Assembly: GCF_001296025.1 (NCBI RefSeq)
Contig: NZ_LJHV01000007.1
Coordinates: forward strand, 1 to 59,998
Length of the DNA: 59,998 nucleotides
Reading direction: 5' to 3'
From: Porphyrobacter sp. AAP60
Lineage (GTDB): Bacteria; Pseudomonadota; Alphaproteobacteria; Sphingomonadales; Sphingomonadaceae
The notes beneath the pieces are model-generated. The model saw only the letters and a list, made by a program, of their open reading frames with translations. It did no database searches and was not told the DNA's origin. Shown here piece by piece: positions 27,107 through 36,400 of this stretch; within the stretch, counting starts at the first letter, position 1; every line of letters begins with the position of its first letter. A program made the translations under genes and the position numbers.

Positions 27107-28084
27107 CTAAGCGAAACTCTGAGACGCTGCAGACAGTCTCTCCCGCATCACCGCCCGAAGTTCGTCCGGGGACTCGATCCGCACCGCACCACCCCACGTG
27201 AACAGATGTTCTGCGATCTCGCGCAGGCCTCCGGAGCAAAATCGCACCACCAGTTCATCACCATCCTGTTCGATCACCTGCTGAGGGTGAAAACGCCACC
27301 GACGCGCACGTTCGGCGCTTTCCGGAGCAACTCTCAACACGATGTCGTGGCCTTGTTCGCGCCAGATGCCGAAACTGGCGCTCATCCATTGGTCCAAATC
27401 CCAATCCTCGCTCGCCGCACCGGGCTGATTGCTGACCCGAGCTTCGGTAATGCGATCGAGACGATAGGGGGCAGGTTCCAGATCGCGGCCGGGGATCTTG
27501 CCGATCAGATAGGTCGCAGGCCCGTGGATCAGGCCCAACGGAATGACCCGCCGCCACTTCGGCTCTGTCGCACCGTCGGCAAGGTAATCAAATTCAAGGC
27601 ACATCCCGGCCATCATCGCGCCCTGAACCTGCGCCACGGTCTCCGGCGCATGTTCGATCATCGGGCCAGCGGGGACATGGTGGCGCTGAAGCCGCACTAG
27701 CGGGTCAAGGTCTGGAGCCATACGGCTCTTGACCTCGCGCCTCAGGCCCGCCTGCACTTTGCCAACCAGGGTTTCGAGCAGAAGGGCCTGCGCCGATCCC
27801 GCCTTCCGAGCGGTATCGGCGAGCGACTGCAGAGCGGCGATCTCGGCGACATTGGGCTGGGTGAAAGGCGACGGCAGCGCGCCCGGAATGCGGAAGCGCT
27901 TGTGGCGGTCATCGACGCTTTCCTCGAGATCGAAGTGCACGAGGATGAGATCGCGCAGCCGCTCGGCGGTGCGGCGGTTGGCGCCGATCAGCTCGGCCAT
28001 CTCGTCGAGGGTCAGACCTTCGGCACTCTCTCCCAGCGCCTTGACCAGGGTGAGCAGCCGGTCGAGTTTTGCATTGCGTGCCAT
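27107..28084 (-). CDS. WYL-domain transcriptional regulator
   Basis: A 325-aa protein from ATG 28084. Residues 1-70 are a winged helix (KLDRLLTLVKALGESAEG, LTLDEMAELIGANRRTAER). The WYL domain follows (LEFDYLADG, VIPLGLIHGPATYLIGKI, about residues 180-225), and a WCX-type C-terminal domain (HDIVLRVAPESAERARRW, LREIAEHLFTWGG) completes it. Regulators of this make-up sit in many defence islands (BREX BrxR, CBASS CapW) and act as repressors relieved by ligands such as nucleic-acid fragments. Here the gene is inside the operon, between mcrC and the SF2 helicase gene, so it probably autoregulates the whole unit. A candidate shared upstream motif is described among the findings. Confidence 0.88.
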   Translation of the reverse strand: MARNAKLDRLLTLVKALGESAEGLTLDEMAELIGANRRTAERLRDLILVHFDLEESVDDRHKRFRIPGALPSPFTQPNVAEIAALQSLADTARKAGSAQALLLETLVGKVQAGLRREVKSRMAPDLDPLVRLQRHHVPAGPMIEHAPETVAQVQGAMMAGMCLEFDYLADGATEPKWRRVIPLGLIHGPATYLIGKIPGRDLEPAPYRLDRITEARVSNQPGAASEDWDLDQWMSASFGIWREQGHDIVLRVAPESAERARRWRFHPQQVIEQDGDELVVRFCSGGLREIAEHLFTWGGAVRIESPDELRAVMRERLSAASQSFA

Positions 28085-28093
28085 GGCGTCTCG

Positions 28094-29425
28094 CTATTCT
28101 GTTGCCAGAAGTAATGGGACCGCATCGGCGGCCGAGGGCTCCATCACCAGTGTCCTGAGAGCCTCGATCAAAACCTGCTCGTCCAGCGAGACATCCGCCG
28201 TTGCGATCCTGAGACGCTCGCTCCCGCCCGCCATGCCGAACTGCGCGCGCTCAGCGCACCCCTGCCCCGGTCGTCCGGGATAGAGCAACATCAGCTCGGC
28301 CGTTCGATAAAGCCGCGCATAGGCCATCAGCTGATAGACGTCGGCCTGGCTTACCCCGTGCTTGCGATCGAGCGGGTCGGGGCTGAGCTTCTTCCACTTA
28401 GTGTCAATGATCGCCACGACCTGGCCACGCTGGCAAAGCATGATGTCGGGCTTTGTGCGGAAAACATTGCCGCTTTCGAGATGCTCGCCGGTGAAGGCGC
28501 CGAGGCAGGCACGGTGGCCGCCTTGGTCGAGCACTTCGATGTCGCTGCCCGCCAGCGCCCGGCGCAGCAGCACCGCGACATACTTCTCGAACAGGTCGTT
28601 CATCGGGAACAGCAGCGTCAGGCCCTCGGGGGCCTTTGCCTCATGGTGGGTCGCTTGCCAATCGCGCTGGAGCAGCAGCCGGGCGAGCCGGAACAGCGCC
28701 TCCCAGCGCCGGTTGGTGCGATCGATTCGCACTGCCTGCCATGGCAGCCGCGTGATCGGCATCAGCGGGATGTCAGCCAGGGCGTGTCGCAGCTCGTCAA
28801 GCTTGCGCCGGGTGCCGAGGGAGCGGGTATGGCGGGCGAGGAACACGGTGGCCGCCGCCATGATCCGCATCAATGGCGTATCAGCCTCAAGCTGATCGAA
28901 GCGGCAGGCAAGCCGGTCGGGCCGCACTGCATTGCGGGTGAATTGGCGGGTCACATCAAGCCGGCCGCGCAAAGCCGGTAGATCTTCTTCGCACTGGATA
29001 TAGGCGCGCGGCAGGCCGCGCCGCACCTCGGCAAGCAGGCGGGTGGCAAAGGCGTCGATCAGGATTTCCAGCAGAGTGCTCTTCTGCCGGGCAATTGCAG
29101 CCTCGGCCCCGCTATCGAGGTCGAGCCCGAGCGCCACATCCAGCATCCGCACGAGGCGGCTGCGCACGGTCTTGTCGCTCTCCTCTGCCCCGGCATCAGA
29201 ATCGACCTTGGGCAAGATCTCCAGGCTGCATCCCTTGGCCGAAACCATCCCGACCATCTGGCGCGCGATGATCCGGTCGCGCCCGAGAACGAGGATATTG
29301 GTCGCATCATCATGCGCCAGCGGGTGCTCGCAGGCAGCCGCGTGAAGCGCGTGAGCGTGGGTTTGGGTCAGCCCATGATCGCCAAACCGGACATGGCCCC
29401 ACTCGTGGATCGTCAGATGCGTCAC
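28094..29425 (-). CDS. mcrC: McrC family nuclease subunit
   Basis: A 443-aa protein starting with GTG at 29425, its start overlapping the upstream stop (GTGA). The first 100 residues are the McrC head domain. The family signature PMNDLFEKYVAVLL is at about residue 272. The PD-(D/E)XK centre is KPDIML followed by VAIIDTKWKKL (about residues 320-340), giving the catalytic D, D and K. McrC supplies the cleaving subunit that associates with the McrB AAA+ ring and cuts DNA after translocation. The pair is separated here by an extra nuclease-like gene, which is not the usual mcrB-mcrC order. Confidence 0.92.
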   Translation of the reverse strand: MTHLTIHEWGHVRFGDHGLTQTHAHALHAAACEHPLAHDDATNILVLGRDRIIARQMVGMVSAKGCSLEILPKVDSDAGAEESDKTVRSRLVRMLDVALGLDLDSGAEAAIARQKSTLLEILIDAFATRLLAEVRRGLPRAYIQCEEDLPALRGRLDVTRQFTRNAVRPDRLACRFDQLEADTPLMRIMAAATVFLARHTRSLGTRRKLDELRHALADIPLMPITRLPWQAVRIDRTNRRWEALFRLARLLLQRDWQATHHEAKAPEGLTLLFPMNDLFEKYVAVLLRRALAGSDIEVLDQGGHRACLGAFTGEHLESGNVFRTKPDIMLCQRGQVVAIIDTKWKKLSPDPLDRKHGVSQADVYQLMAYARLYRTAELMLLYPGRPGQGCAERAQFGMAGGSERLRIATADVSLDEQVLIEALRTLVMEPSAADAVPLLLATE

Positions 29426-30165
29426 GGGGCAAATGCCTCGCGCACCGCGCGGGCATGATCGGCTGCCTCACCGGTAAAGCAGGCCAACCATCCGCCCCAC
29501 GAACACGTGGCAAAGCGCACTCGGTTGCCCGCGACGATGCCGTGAAAATCTTCGATCTCGCGGCGGTGGGCAAGGAAGGCCTCTAGCGAGTTGCGGCAGG
29601 CATCCTGCGGCTCGGCGTAGAGGTAAACCAGCGCGGGGGACAGGCCTGACCGGGTGCTTTCGGTCGCAAGGCCCAGCGCATGCTTTACCAGCTGCGCGGC
29701 ATCGAGATGCTTGTAGCGCCGTGGTTCGGCCCGCAGCAGGTCCCGCATAGCGCACCAACCCTGCATGCCCTCACCCCAGACATCGCGGTCATAAGCGTCG
29801 GACAACTCTGCAACCTTGCTGTCGCGATAGGGCTCGTAGCGCTTGGATTCGACGCCGATGACTTGAGTGTCGGTCCACACCACCGCATCGAGCCACGGAT
29901 GACGCCCGCCGCTCCACGGGAAGCGCAGCTCGCGTTCGATTGCGACCGCAGTCACCGGGCCACCAAGGTCGGCAACCGACGGAAACAGCGGGCAATCGGC
30001 GGGCCGGTCAAGGAACCACCCGAAGCCATTTGCCGCCAGTGCCGCGCTGCTCTGCGGACTGGCAAACTTACCGCTGGCAATCTCATTGCCCGCCGCCCGC
30101 CCAAAGATCTCGCGCACCTTGTCCTCGGGCACGCCCGGAAGGAAGACCGGCTGCGCCCCGCTCAA
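29422..30165 (-). CDS. PD-(D/E)XK nuclease-like protein between mcrB and mcrC
   Basis: I accept the TTG start at 30165 because GGAGGA lies six bases upstream and the codon overlaps the mcrB stop by four bases (TTGA). The 247-aa product has HPWLDAVVWTDTQVIGVESKRYEPY (conserved D near residue 90, then E-S-K near residue 102). This is the D-(E/D)xK active site of PD-(D/E)XK enzymes, and the protein resembles PGN_0703-type putative restriction endonucleases. The rest is helical. Its stop overlaps the mcrC start by four bases, so all three are translationally coupled. It may be a second nuclease of the McrBC machine, or a guard with separate specificity. Confidence 0.6.
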   Translation of the reverse strand: MSGAQPVFLPGVPEDKVREIFGRAAGNEIASGKFASPQSSAALAANGFGWFLDRPADCPLFPSVADLGGPVTAVAIERELRFPWSGGRHPWLDAVVWTDTQVIGVESKRYEPYRDSKVAELSDAYDRDVWGEGMQGWCAMRDLLRAEPRRYKHLDAAQLVKHALGLATESTRSGLSPALVYLYAEPQDACRNSLEAFLAHRREIEDFHGIVAGNRVRFATCSWGGWLACFTGEAADHARAVREAFAP

Positions 30166-33100
30166 GCTTCATCCTCCAAATCGGAGGGCGTTGCAGCGCG
30201 CGCGGACACGAGCCGGGTATAGGCCCCCTCATCGAAATGCGACCGAACCCGCCAGCTTTTCAGCGGCTCCCCGCCCTCGCCCATCGGATCCTCGATGATC
30301 TCGCAGGTCAGGAAATTGCCGCCCTTGTCCTTCTCGCCCAACACAGCTGCGAGCCGGTTCCAGTCGTCGAAGAAGTATTCCTGGAGCAGCGGGATGACCT
30401 TGTCGCGCATCACCGCATCGACGTCAGCCTTGGTGTCGCAGCCGATGAAGAACGCATGGCCGATACGGTGATCCCGGTCGACGAGGTATTCTATCCGGCG
30501 ATTCATGGTGTTGAGGACGGCACCCAGCGGCAAGCCGGTCGAGTTCTCCGCAGCGATGAAGGCAGGGATCGAAGTGTCAGGCGCCATCTCCTCGAAACGG
30601 AACCGCCGGCGCAGCGCGGTGTCGAGCAGCGCAATCGACCGATCAGCGGTGTTCATGGTGCCGATCATGTGGAGGTTGGCCGGCACCCCGAACTCGCGCT
30701 TGGAATAGGGCAACCGCACCTTGAGGGGATTGCGCATGCCGAGCCTTTTGTCGGGTTCGATCAGCGTGATCAGCTCACCGAACACCTTGGAGACATTGGC
30801 ACGGTTGATTTCATCGATAATCAGGACGAATTGCTGTGTTTCTCCACTGTCAGCAAATCCATTATCCGATGCTGCAACGGGCTGGATCAGACGGGCCAAT
30901 GCATCGTGGTTCACCCTTCTAGCAGGGATCGAATAGAAGGATCGCATCATGAAATCCCCCTCGATGATCGTATCGAGCGGAAGAGGTTCATCCAGGACAA
31001 CCAACCACCGGACGCGGCGCCTGTGGTAATAGGTCGGCTCCCCTTCCGGCTCATAGTAATAGTCGCCGACCACCTCACCGACAGCGCGGAATGTCCGGTT
31101 GCTGGCAGGAACGATCACAATATCGCCGATCTTCAGCTCGTTGCGGAAAGGGTGAAGCTGACGGTAATTGCTGGGACGGTCATCCTCGCGCGGAGCACTC
31201 TCCCACTCATTGCGGATCGCATCGAGTGTCGCAAAACGCTCATCCGACCAGTCAATGTCCCTGCCATAGCCAAGGGAAATGTGCCCGTCTTCGATGGCCC
31301 GATCATAGACGCTATCCTGCTGGCCCACCCTGCCAAGGCTCATCTTCCAGAATTTGCGTCCAGTGAAATCGAAACCGGGTTGATGGGCTTTAGGGCGCTT
31401 GCGAGCCTCCTCCGCGACTGCACACAGTTCACGAAAGATTCCGGGAACCGGTTCGAGACGAAACCCGCCCACAGACCCTTCTTGCTCATCATTAAGGGCG
31501 GTCTCTGGCCGCAGCCCTTCAACGAATTCCTCGTAGGAAAAGCTCTGGTGGAACGTCACGAAGCGAATGCGACCTGCCTTGGATAGCTCCTCATAACGCC
31601 GCATGAGCTCGTCGCGATCGTCAGGCGCTGTTTCGCCGCACAGCCGCACAGCCTCCTGCGCTGTGCGATAGGTCTTGCCCGTTCCCGGAGGGCCATAAAG
31701 GATGAGGTTCGTGGGTTGCATGGTCGGCATCTCGTCGCTTGCTCCGGCACCGAACAGCCGGTCGCGCCAGAAGGGATCATTCAGAAACATGGCGTGGTCT
31801 TGCGGCTCGCCGTCGAGCAGGAAGCGCCGCAGTTGATCGGCATAAACGCTGTCGCCGGGCTCGCGCAGCCGCCAGACCGCGTCGTTGTTGGTGTAGAAGA
31901 ACCAGGTGCGCGGCTCCGGCCACGTCTGCCAGTCGACACCGACCCGGAGGCCATCCTCACTCACCTCAGTGATAGTGCCCTCGGCGCGGAAACGCAGCGC
32001 GGTGACGATCCCCGTCCCGACATCGAAGGGCAGATCGCGGGCGCGCGGCACGAAGTCCTTCAAGAAGATGCGATCGCCAGCATGCATTTCGCGAACGCGG
32101 CGGTTGTTGGCGCTTCCGGTGTCGGTAAGCAGGCTCCACTCTCCGCGCTCGACAAAGCGCGGCAAGCCGTCTTCTTGTCCCCAAAGCGAAGTGACCATCC
32201 ATATTGGCACCGGATCAAGTTCGCGGGGCGCTTCCAGCTTGTCCTTACAGGTTACCCAAAGAAAGCCTTGGACGTCCCACATGTCACGCGGGTTCCAGTT
32301 CCAATCTTCATCCATGATCCGCAAAATTTCGCGGGCCATGGCATTCACCCGTTCGAGTTCACCGCGCGCAAGGGGCGCATTTGCGAAAGCAGGACTGCCA
32401 AGCAGCAAGCGCGCGGCATAGTCGGTTGGTGTTGATCGGATCGGCAATACCCCATTCGGCTCAACAAGGGCCCGAAGCATTGTGGGGAACATCCTGCTTT
32501 CGGCGTAAGGATTGCTCGGCAAATCCCCGCGCATGACCGGCCAGACGGTCGCCAGATAGGCGACGACGCCTTCAACAGAATCTTCAGCGCGCGCCAGTCG
32601 TCCGGTAGCCGCTTCAACTAAGCCTGGATGCGACGTGCGCGCATTATCGATGACCTTTTGCGCCCGCCAATCGATGAGATTGCATTCTACCCCTGCTCGC
32701 CCAGCCAAGAGGTCGATGAGTGCAGCGCCAAGAGCTTCGTCGCTTTGACCTTCCACAGCGAGGGTCAAGGCAGCCTTCAGCACAACTACATGCTTATAGT
32801 CCCGCTCCAACGACGCGAAGCTTGGACTTTCATCGAAAGTCTTGAAATCATGATGAATTGAAAGGAATTTATCCCTCAGGCGCTCCAAAGCGGCGCGGTC
32901 GATCTGGATATCGTTCCCGCCCTGCAGCCCGAAACGATAGCGAATAGTCGAGCTGGGCTGATCGCTGCCAATCGGGCTGCGTCGATCAATCAGGGTAACC
33001 TTAGCTCTTTCCGCAAACATCCGCCCTTCCAGCGCTCCGCAGACCGCAGGCATAGCGTTCTCAAGGCCCATACGGGTGTGAACATCACCAGACACGACTT

Positions 33101-33464
33101 CGACCACACGCTCGCGGCTCTGCCGAGCTGGTTCTATGAAGTTGGTGATTACAAAATCACGAATTCGGTCAGCTTGGGTTTGAGACACATCACCGCGCCG
33201 ATCCACGATGCGAAGGCCAAGCCGCGCTAGATGCTCCCGAGCTTCGGTGCCGTTGCATGTTTCGCTGTCACGAGCTTCCCCGTCGGGCATGTAGGCAAAT
33301 GCTGCGCCGAAGATTGCTTTCGATGGATACTTTTTGCCATCAATTTCAACTTCATAAGTGATGTTTCGGTCAGCAAATTGGTATTTCTTCATGAATGCGC
33401 CGCGCCCGAGCCGATCGAACTCAGCTGCAGCTCGTTCTACGGCCTGAATATCAGGTCTTCTCAC
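30162..33464 (-). CDS. mcrB: McrB-type AAA+ NTPase with extra EVE-like domains
   Basis: The GTG at 33464 overlaps the upstream stop (GTGA) and lies eight bases behind GAGGAG, so it is preferred over the GTG at 33470. In about 1100 aa: an N-terminal domain like the ScoMcrA head (YEVEIDGKKYPSKAIFGAAF, about residue 38); an EVE/PUA-like domain (WMVTSLWGQ to GDRIFLKDFVPRAR, about 420-560); Walker A LILYGPPGTGKTYRT (about 586); an inserted second EVE-like domain (KFWKMSLG, GHISLGYG, LKIGDIVIVPASN, about 706-821); Walker B FVLIIDEINRAN (about 878); and the McrB hallmark MNTADRS (about 935). McrB proteins bind modified DNA through N-terminal modules and power McrC cleavage by GTP or ATP hydrolysis. 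Two candidate base-reading domains in one chain are unusual. Confidence 0.85.
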   Translation of the reverse strand: MRRPDIQAVERAAAEFDRLGRGAFMKKYQFADRNITYEVEIDGKKYPSKAIFGAAFAYMPDGEARDSETCNGTEAREHLARLGLRIVDRRGDVSQTQADRIRDFVITNFIEPARQSRERVVEVVSGDVHTRMGLENAMPAVCGALEGRMFAERAKVTLIDRRSPIGSDQPSSTIRYRFGLQGGNDIQIDRAALERLRDKFLSIHHDFKTFDESPSFASLERDYKHVVVLKAALTLAVEGQSDEALGAALIDLLAGRAGVECNLIDWRAQKVIDNARTSHPGLVEAATGRLARAEDSVEGVVAYLATVWPVMRGDLPSNPYAESRMFPTMLRALVEPNGVLPIRSTPTDYAARLLLGSPAFANAPLARGELERVNAMAREILRIMDEDWNWNPRDMWDVQGFLWVTCKDKLEAPRELDPVPIWMVTSLWGQEDGLPRFVERGEWSLLTDTGSANNRRVREMHAGDRIFLKDFVPRARDLPFDVGTGIVTALRFRAEGTITEVSEDGLRVGVDWQTWPEPRTWFFYTNNDAVWRLREPGDSVYADQLRRFLLDGEPQDHAMFLNDPFWRDRLFGAGASDEMPTMQPTNLILYGPPGTGKTYRTAQEAVRLCGETAPDDRDELMRRYEELSKAGRIRFVTFHQSFSYEEFVEGLRPETALNDEQEGSVGGFRLEPVPGIFRELCAVAEEARKRPKAHQPGFDFTGRKFWKMSLGRVGQQDSVYDRAIEDGHISLGYGRDIDWSDERFATLDAIRNEWESAPREDDRPSNYRQLHPFRNELKIGDIVIVPASNRTFRAVGEVVGDYYYEPEGEPTYYHRRRVRWLVVLDEPLPLDTIIEGDFMMRSFYSIPARRVNHDALARLIQPVAASDNGFADSGETQQFVLIIDEINRANVSKVFGELITLIEPDKRLGMRNPLKVRLPYSKREFGVPANLHMIGTMNTADRSIALLDTALRRRFRFEEMAPDTSIPAFIAAENSTGLPLGAVLNTMNRRIEYLVDRDHRIGHAFFIGCDTKADVDAVMRDKVIPLLQEYFFDDWNRLAAVLGEKDKGGNFLTCEIIEDPMGEGGEPLKSWRVRSHFDEGAYTRLVSARAATPSDLEDEA

Positions 33465-36400
33465 TTGCACCCCTCCTCGGCTACCCAGGCCAGCGTATTC
33501 ACAAGTCTCAGATGTTCAATGCTTTTTGCATCGAGCTCCAGCAGTTTCGGATTGGCCAGCACGAGCGCAAGCGTGCGCGCGCGGCTGATGGCGACGTTGA
33601 TGCGGTTCTTGGAGTAGAAGAACTCAACGTTGCGCGGCAGGTCATCGGGGCTGGAAGTCGCAAGCGAGACGATCACCACCTCGGCTTCCTGACCCTGGAA
33701 CTTGTCGACCGTGCCCACCCTCGCGGCTTGCGGCAGCGCAGCCCTAAGCGCGTTGACCTGCACGTTATAGGGCGCGACGATCAGAATGTTGTTCCAGCCG
33801 ATGGTCCCTTGAGAACCGTCGCGCGCGGTAAACGGCGTGCCGATCAGTGCTTCGGCCAGCTGCTTGACCCGCGCCACCTCGGCATCGCTGCGCTGGCCGC
33901 ATCCCGTATGATCCATGGCTACGAAGCTGATGCCGCTCTCCGCCAGCGCCGGATCATGACCACGCGAAAGGTGCAACCGTTGGCGTGCGCAGTCGGGATG
34001 CGCCTTGAGCCGCCCATCGTAGACTGCCTCGGAAATAAACCCGCAAATCGAAGGATGCATTCGCCAGCTGGTGTCGAGCAGGATTCCCCGATCGGGCGCC
34101 ACAGTTGCTTCGCCCTGCAACAAGTAATCGAGCGCTGATAAGCCGCTCTCGCCCGGATGCGCGCCTTGGATCGGCTGGGATAGCTGCATCTGGTCGCCAA
34201 CGAGCACGACATTCTTGGCCGCCGAACCCATCGCCAGCAGATGGCCAAGAGACACTTGCCCCGCTTCGTCGATAAACAGGTAATCGAAATGCTGATCGAA
34301 ATCGCTGTCCGCAAACAGCCACGCCGTGCCCCCAACCAGATCCGGAAGATAATCGTGGACGTCCTGCACGGCTTCAACGTCGGTGATGATGCGCCCGTTA
34401 AGCCGCTGATCCTCCTTGCCTCGCGTGGACTTTTTGACACCGCAGAAGTCGAGCCCAGTTTCCTCGGCAACGTCCTCAATCTTGGCTAGCAGGTTGTTGA
34501 TCGCCTTATGGCTGTTGCTCGACACACCAACGCGCTTGCCTGCCGCCAGTAGCGCGCAGATCACGTGGGCCGAAGTGTAGGTCTTGCCGGTGCCGGGCGG
34601 TCCCTGAATAAACAAGGCTGTCTCGTCCATAGCAAGGCAGCGCAAGGTTGCGGCCTCGACAAGGCTTTCGCCTTCACGAACCAGCGGTCCGCCCTCCCAT
34701 CCGACAAGGCGCGGCGGTTCGCGTTCAATCAGATCGAGGAGCGCGCGGTAGGGCGGGCCGTCTGATAGACCGCAGGACCATGTTTCCAGACCGTCGGGAT
34801 CGGTATCGCCGTGCAGCCACTGCGCCTCGTTCATCCCCGCCCAAGCCATTGCCACGCGGCGGACTGCAGAGACGAGGATCTCGCTGGGGACGGTCGGCTC
34901 GGGAATAAGGGATCCGTCCTCGGGCCAAATACCCTTCGCACCATTGCCCCGCTTGACCTCGACCTGCCCGGCTTCCCCATCGAGCGCGACGATCGTTCCA
35001 ACTTTCGACAGCGTCGGCGCATGCAATACGACATCGCCTTCGCGCAGCTTCGTCTCTTGGGGCGGAAAGCGATAGCGGGCGATGGTGCTACGTTTCTCCG
35101 GGCGCCGCCATACCCCGTCGCCGTCGGGGTCAGGCTCAATCGCACCGATGCATTCGGTGTCCTCAACCAGCTCGTCAACCTCGCGCTCGCAACGATCGAA
35201 CATTTCCCAGAGGGCAGGCTTGTCCGCCCTGCGGTGAAATTCAGTCAGGTGTCCGACCAGAGCACGGCCCGCGGGTGTTGTTGGCAAAGTGCCTGCATCA
35301 ATTGCTTCGATCAGCCGCCTTGAGCGTTGCTCGGCCTGCTCGCGCTGTTCAGACTTCTCCTCGCTCACGGCAACCGGCGGACCGATGTCTCGCCAGGGTA
35401 GGTGATCCATGCGGAGCGACACCAGCCAGTCGCGCAGGCCTTCGGTGTTCTCGCAATCGACCTTGTTGTATTCGAGGATGTCATCAAGGATCCGTTGTTC
35501 GCCGGTCTGCTGCCAGCTCTTGTATTCGACCACCGACTGGTCAGCCTTGGTCACAGCCCCGTCGCGCTTTTCGGCAAAGAAAACTTCCATCGTCTTGAGC
35601 GAGAGGTTGGGTTCCGAGGTGCGCACGGCCTGACGCAAAACGGCGTAGAGATCGACAAAGCGGCGCTCGCGCAGCAGGCGATCAAGCACAGCCTCGCGGC
35701 TGGCATGCAGCGTAGAAAGACGGCGCAGCGCGGTAATCTCATAAGGCGCGTAGTGATAAATGTGGGCGCCCGGATTACGGACGAGATGATCAGCCATCCA
35801 GTCAAGCGTGTCTTCGAAGGCGCGACGCTCCTCGGCCGCATCGTGACCCCAGCGGAAGCGAAACTCGGATCGTCCGCCATCGCGGTAATGCACGCCCCAA
35901 AGATAATCACGACCGCCGTCCTCCAACGGATCACCCTCGAGATCGAAGAACAGATCCGCCGGATCCGGCGGTGGCAGCAGGGCGAGGCCTCGCCCTGTTT
36001 CCACCGGCAGCGCCACGACCACAGGCTCGCCGCCGGCCCGCCGCGCCAGTTGCAGCTGGGCCTGGGCGCGCAGCTTGTCCAGCGTCGCGGGCGCCATCCG
36101 CGGCACTTTGATACGATCGGGCAATTGTGCAAGCGCCGCCAACGTCTCGATCCCGGCGTCCTTGAGCTTCTGAGCCTGCGGCCTCCCGAGCCCGGCGACG
36201 AGCGAAAGATGCTCCTCGGTTTCCCACACCGCGCCGCAATGCTCGCGCCACGGGCACAACGGACAAGCGGCGCATGGCTCGGGGCTCGTGGCGCCGGGAT
36301 CGCCTGACACGAAGTCCGTGAACCGTTCAATTGCGGCCGAAAGCACCTTGGCGAAATCGACGAACCGGTAACTTTCGCGCCGTCCGTCACCGAGTTCGAC

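Noticed and set aside
27047..27700. 217-codon plus-strand frame over the WYL gene
   Set aside because: Antisense to a clear WYL protein; histidine/arginine-rich with no motif.
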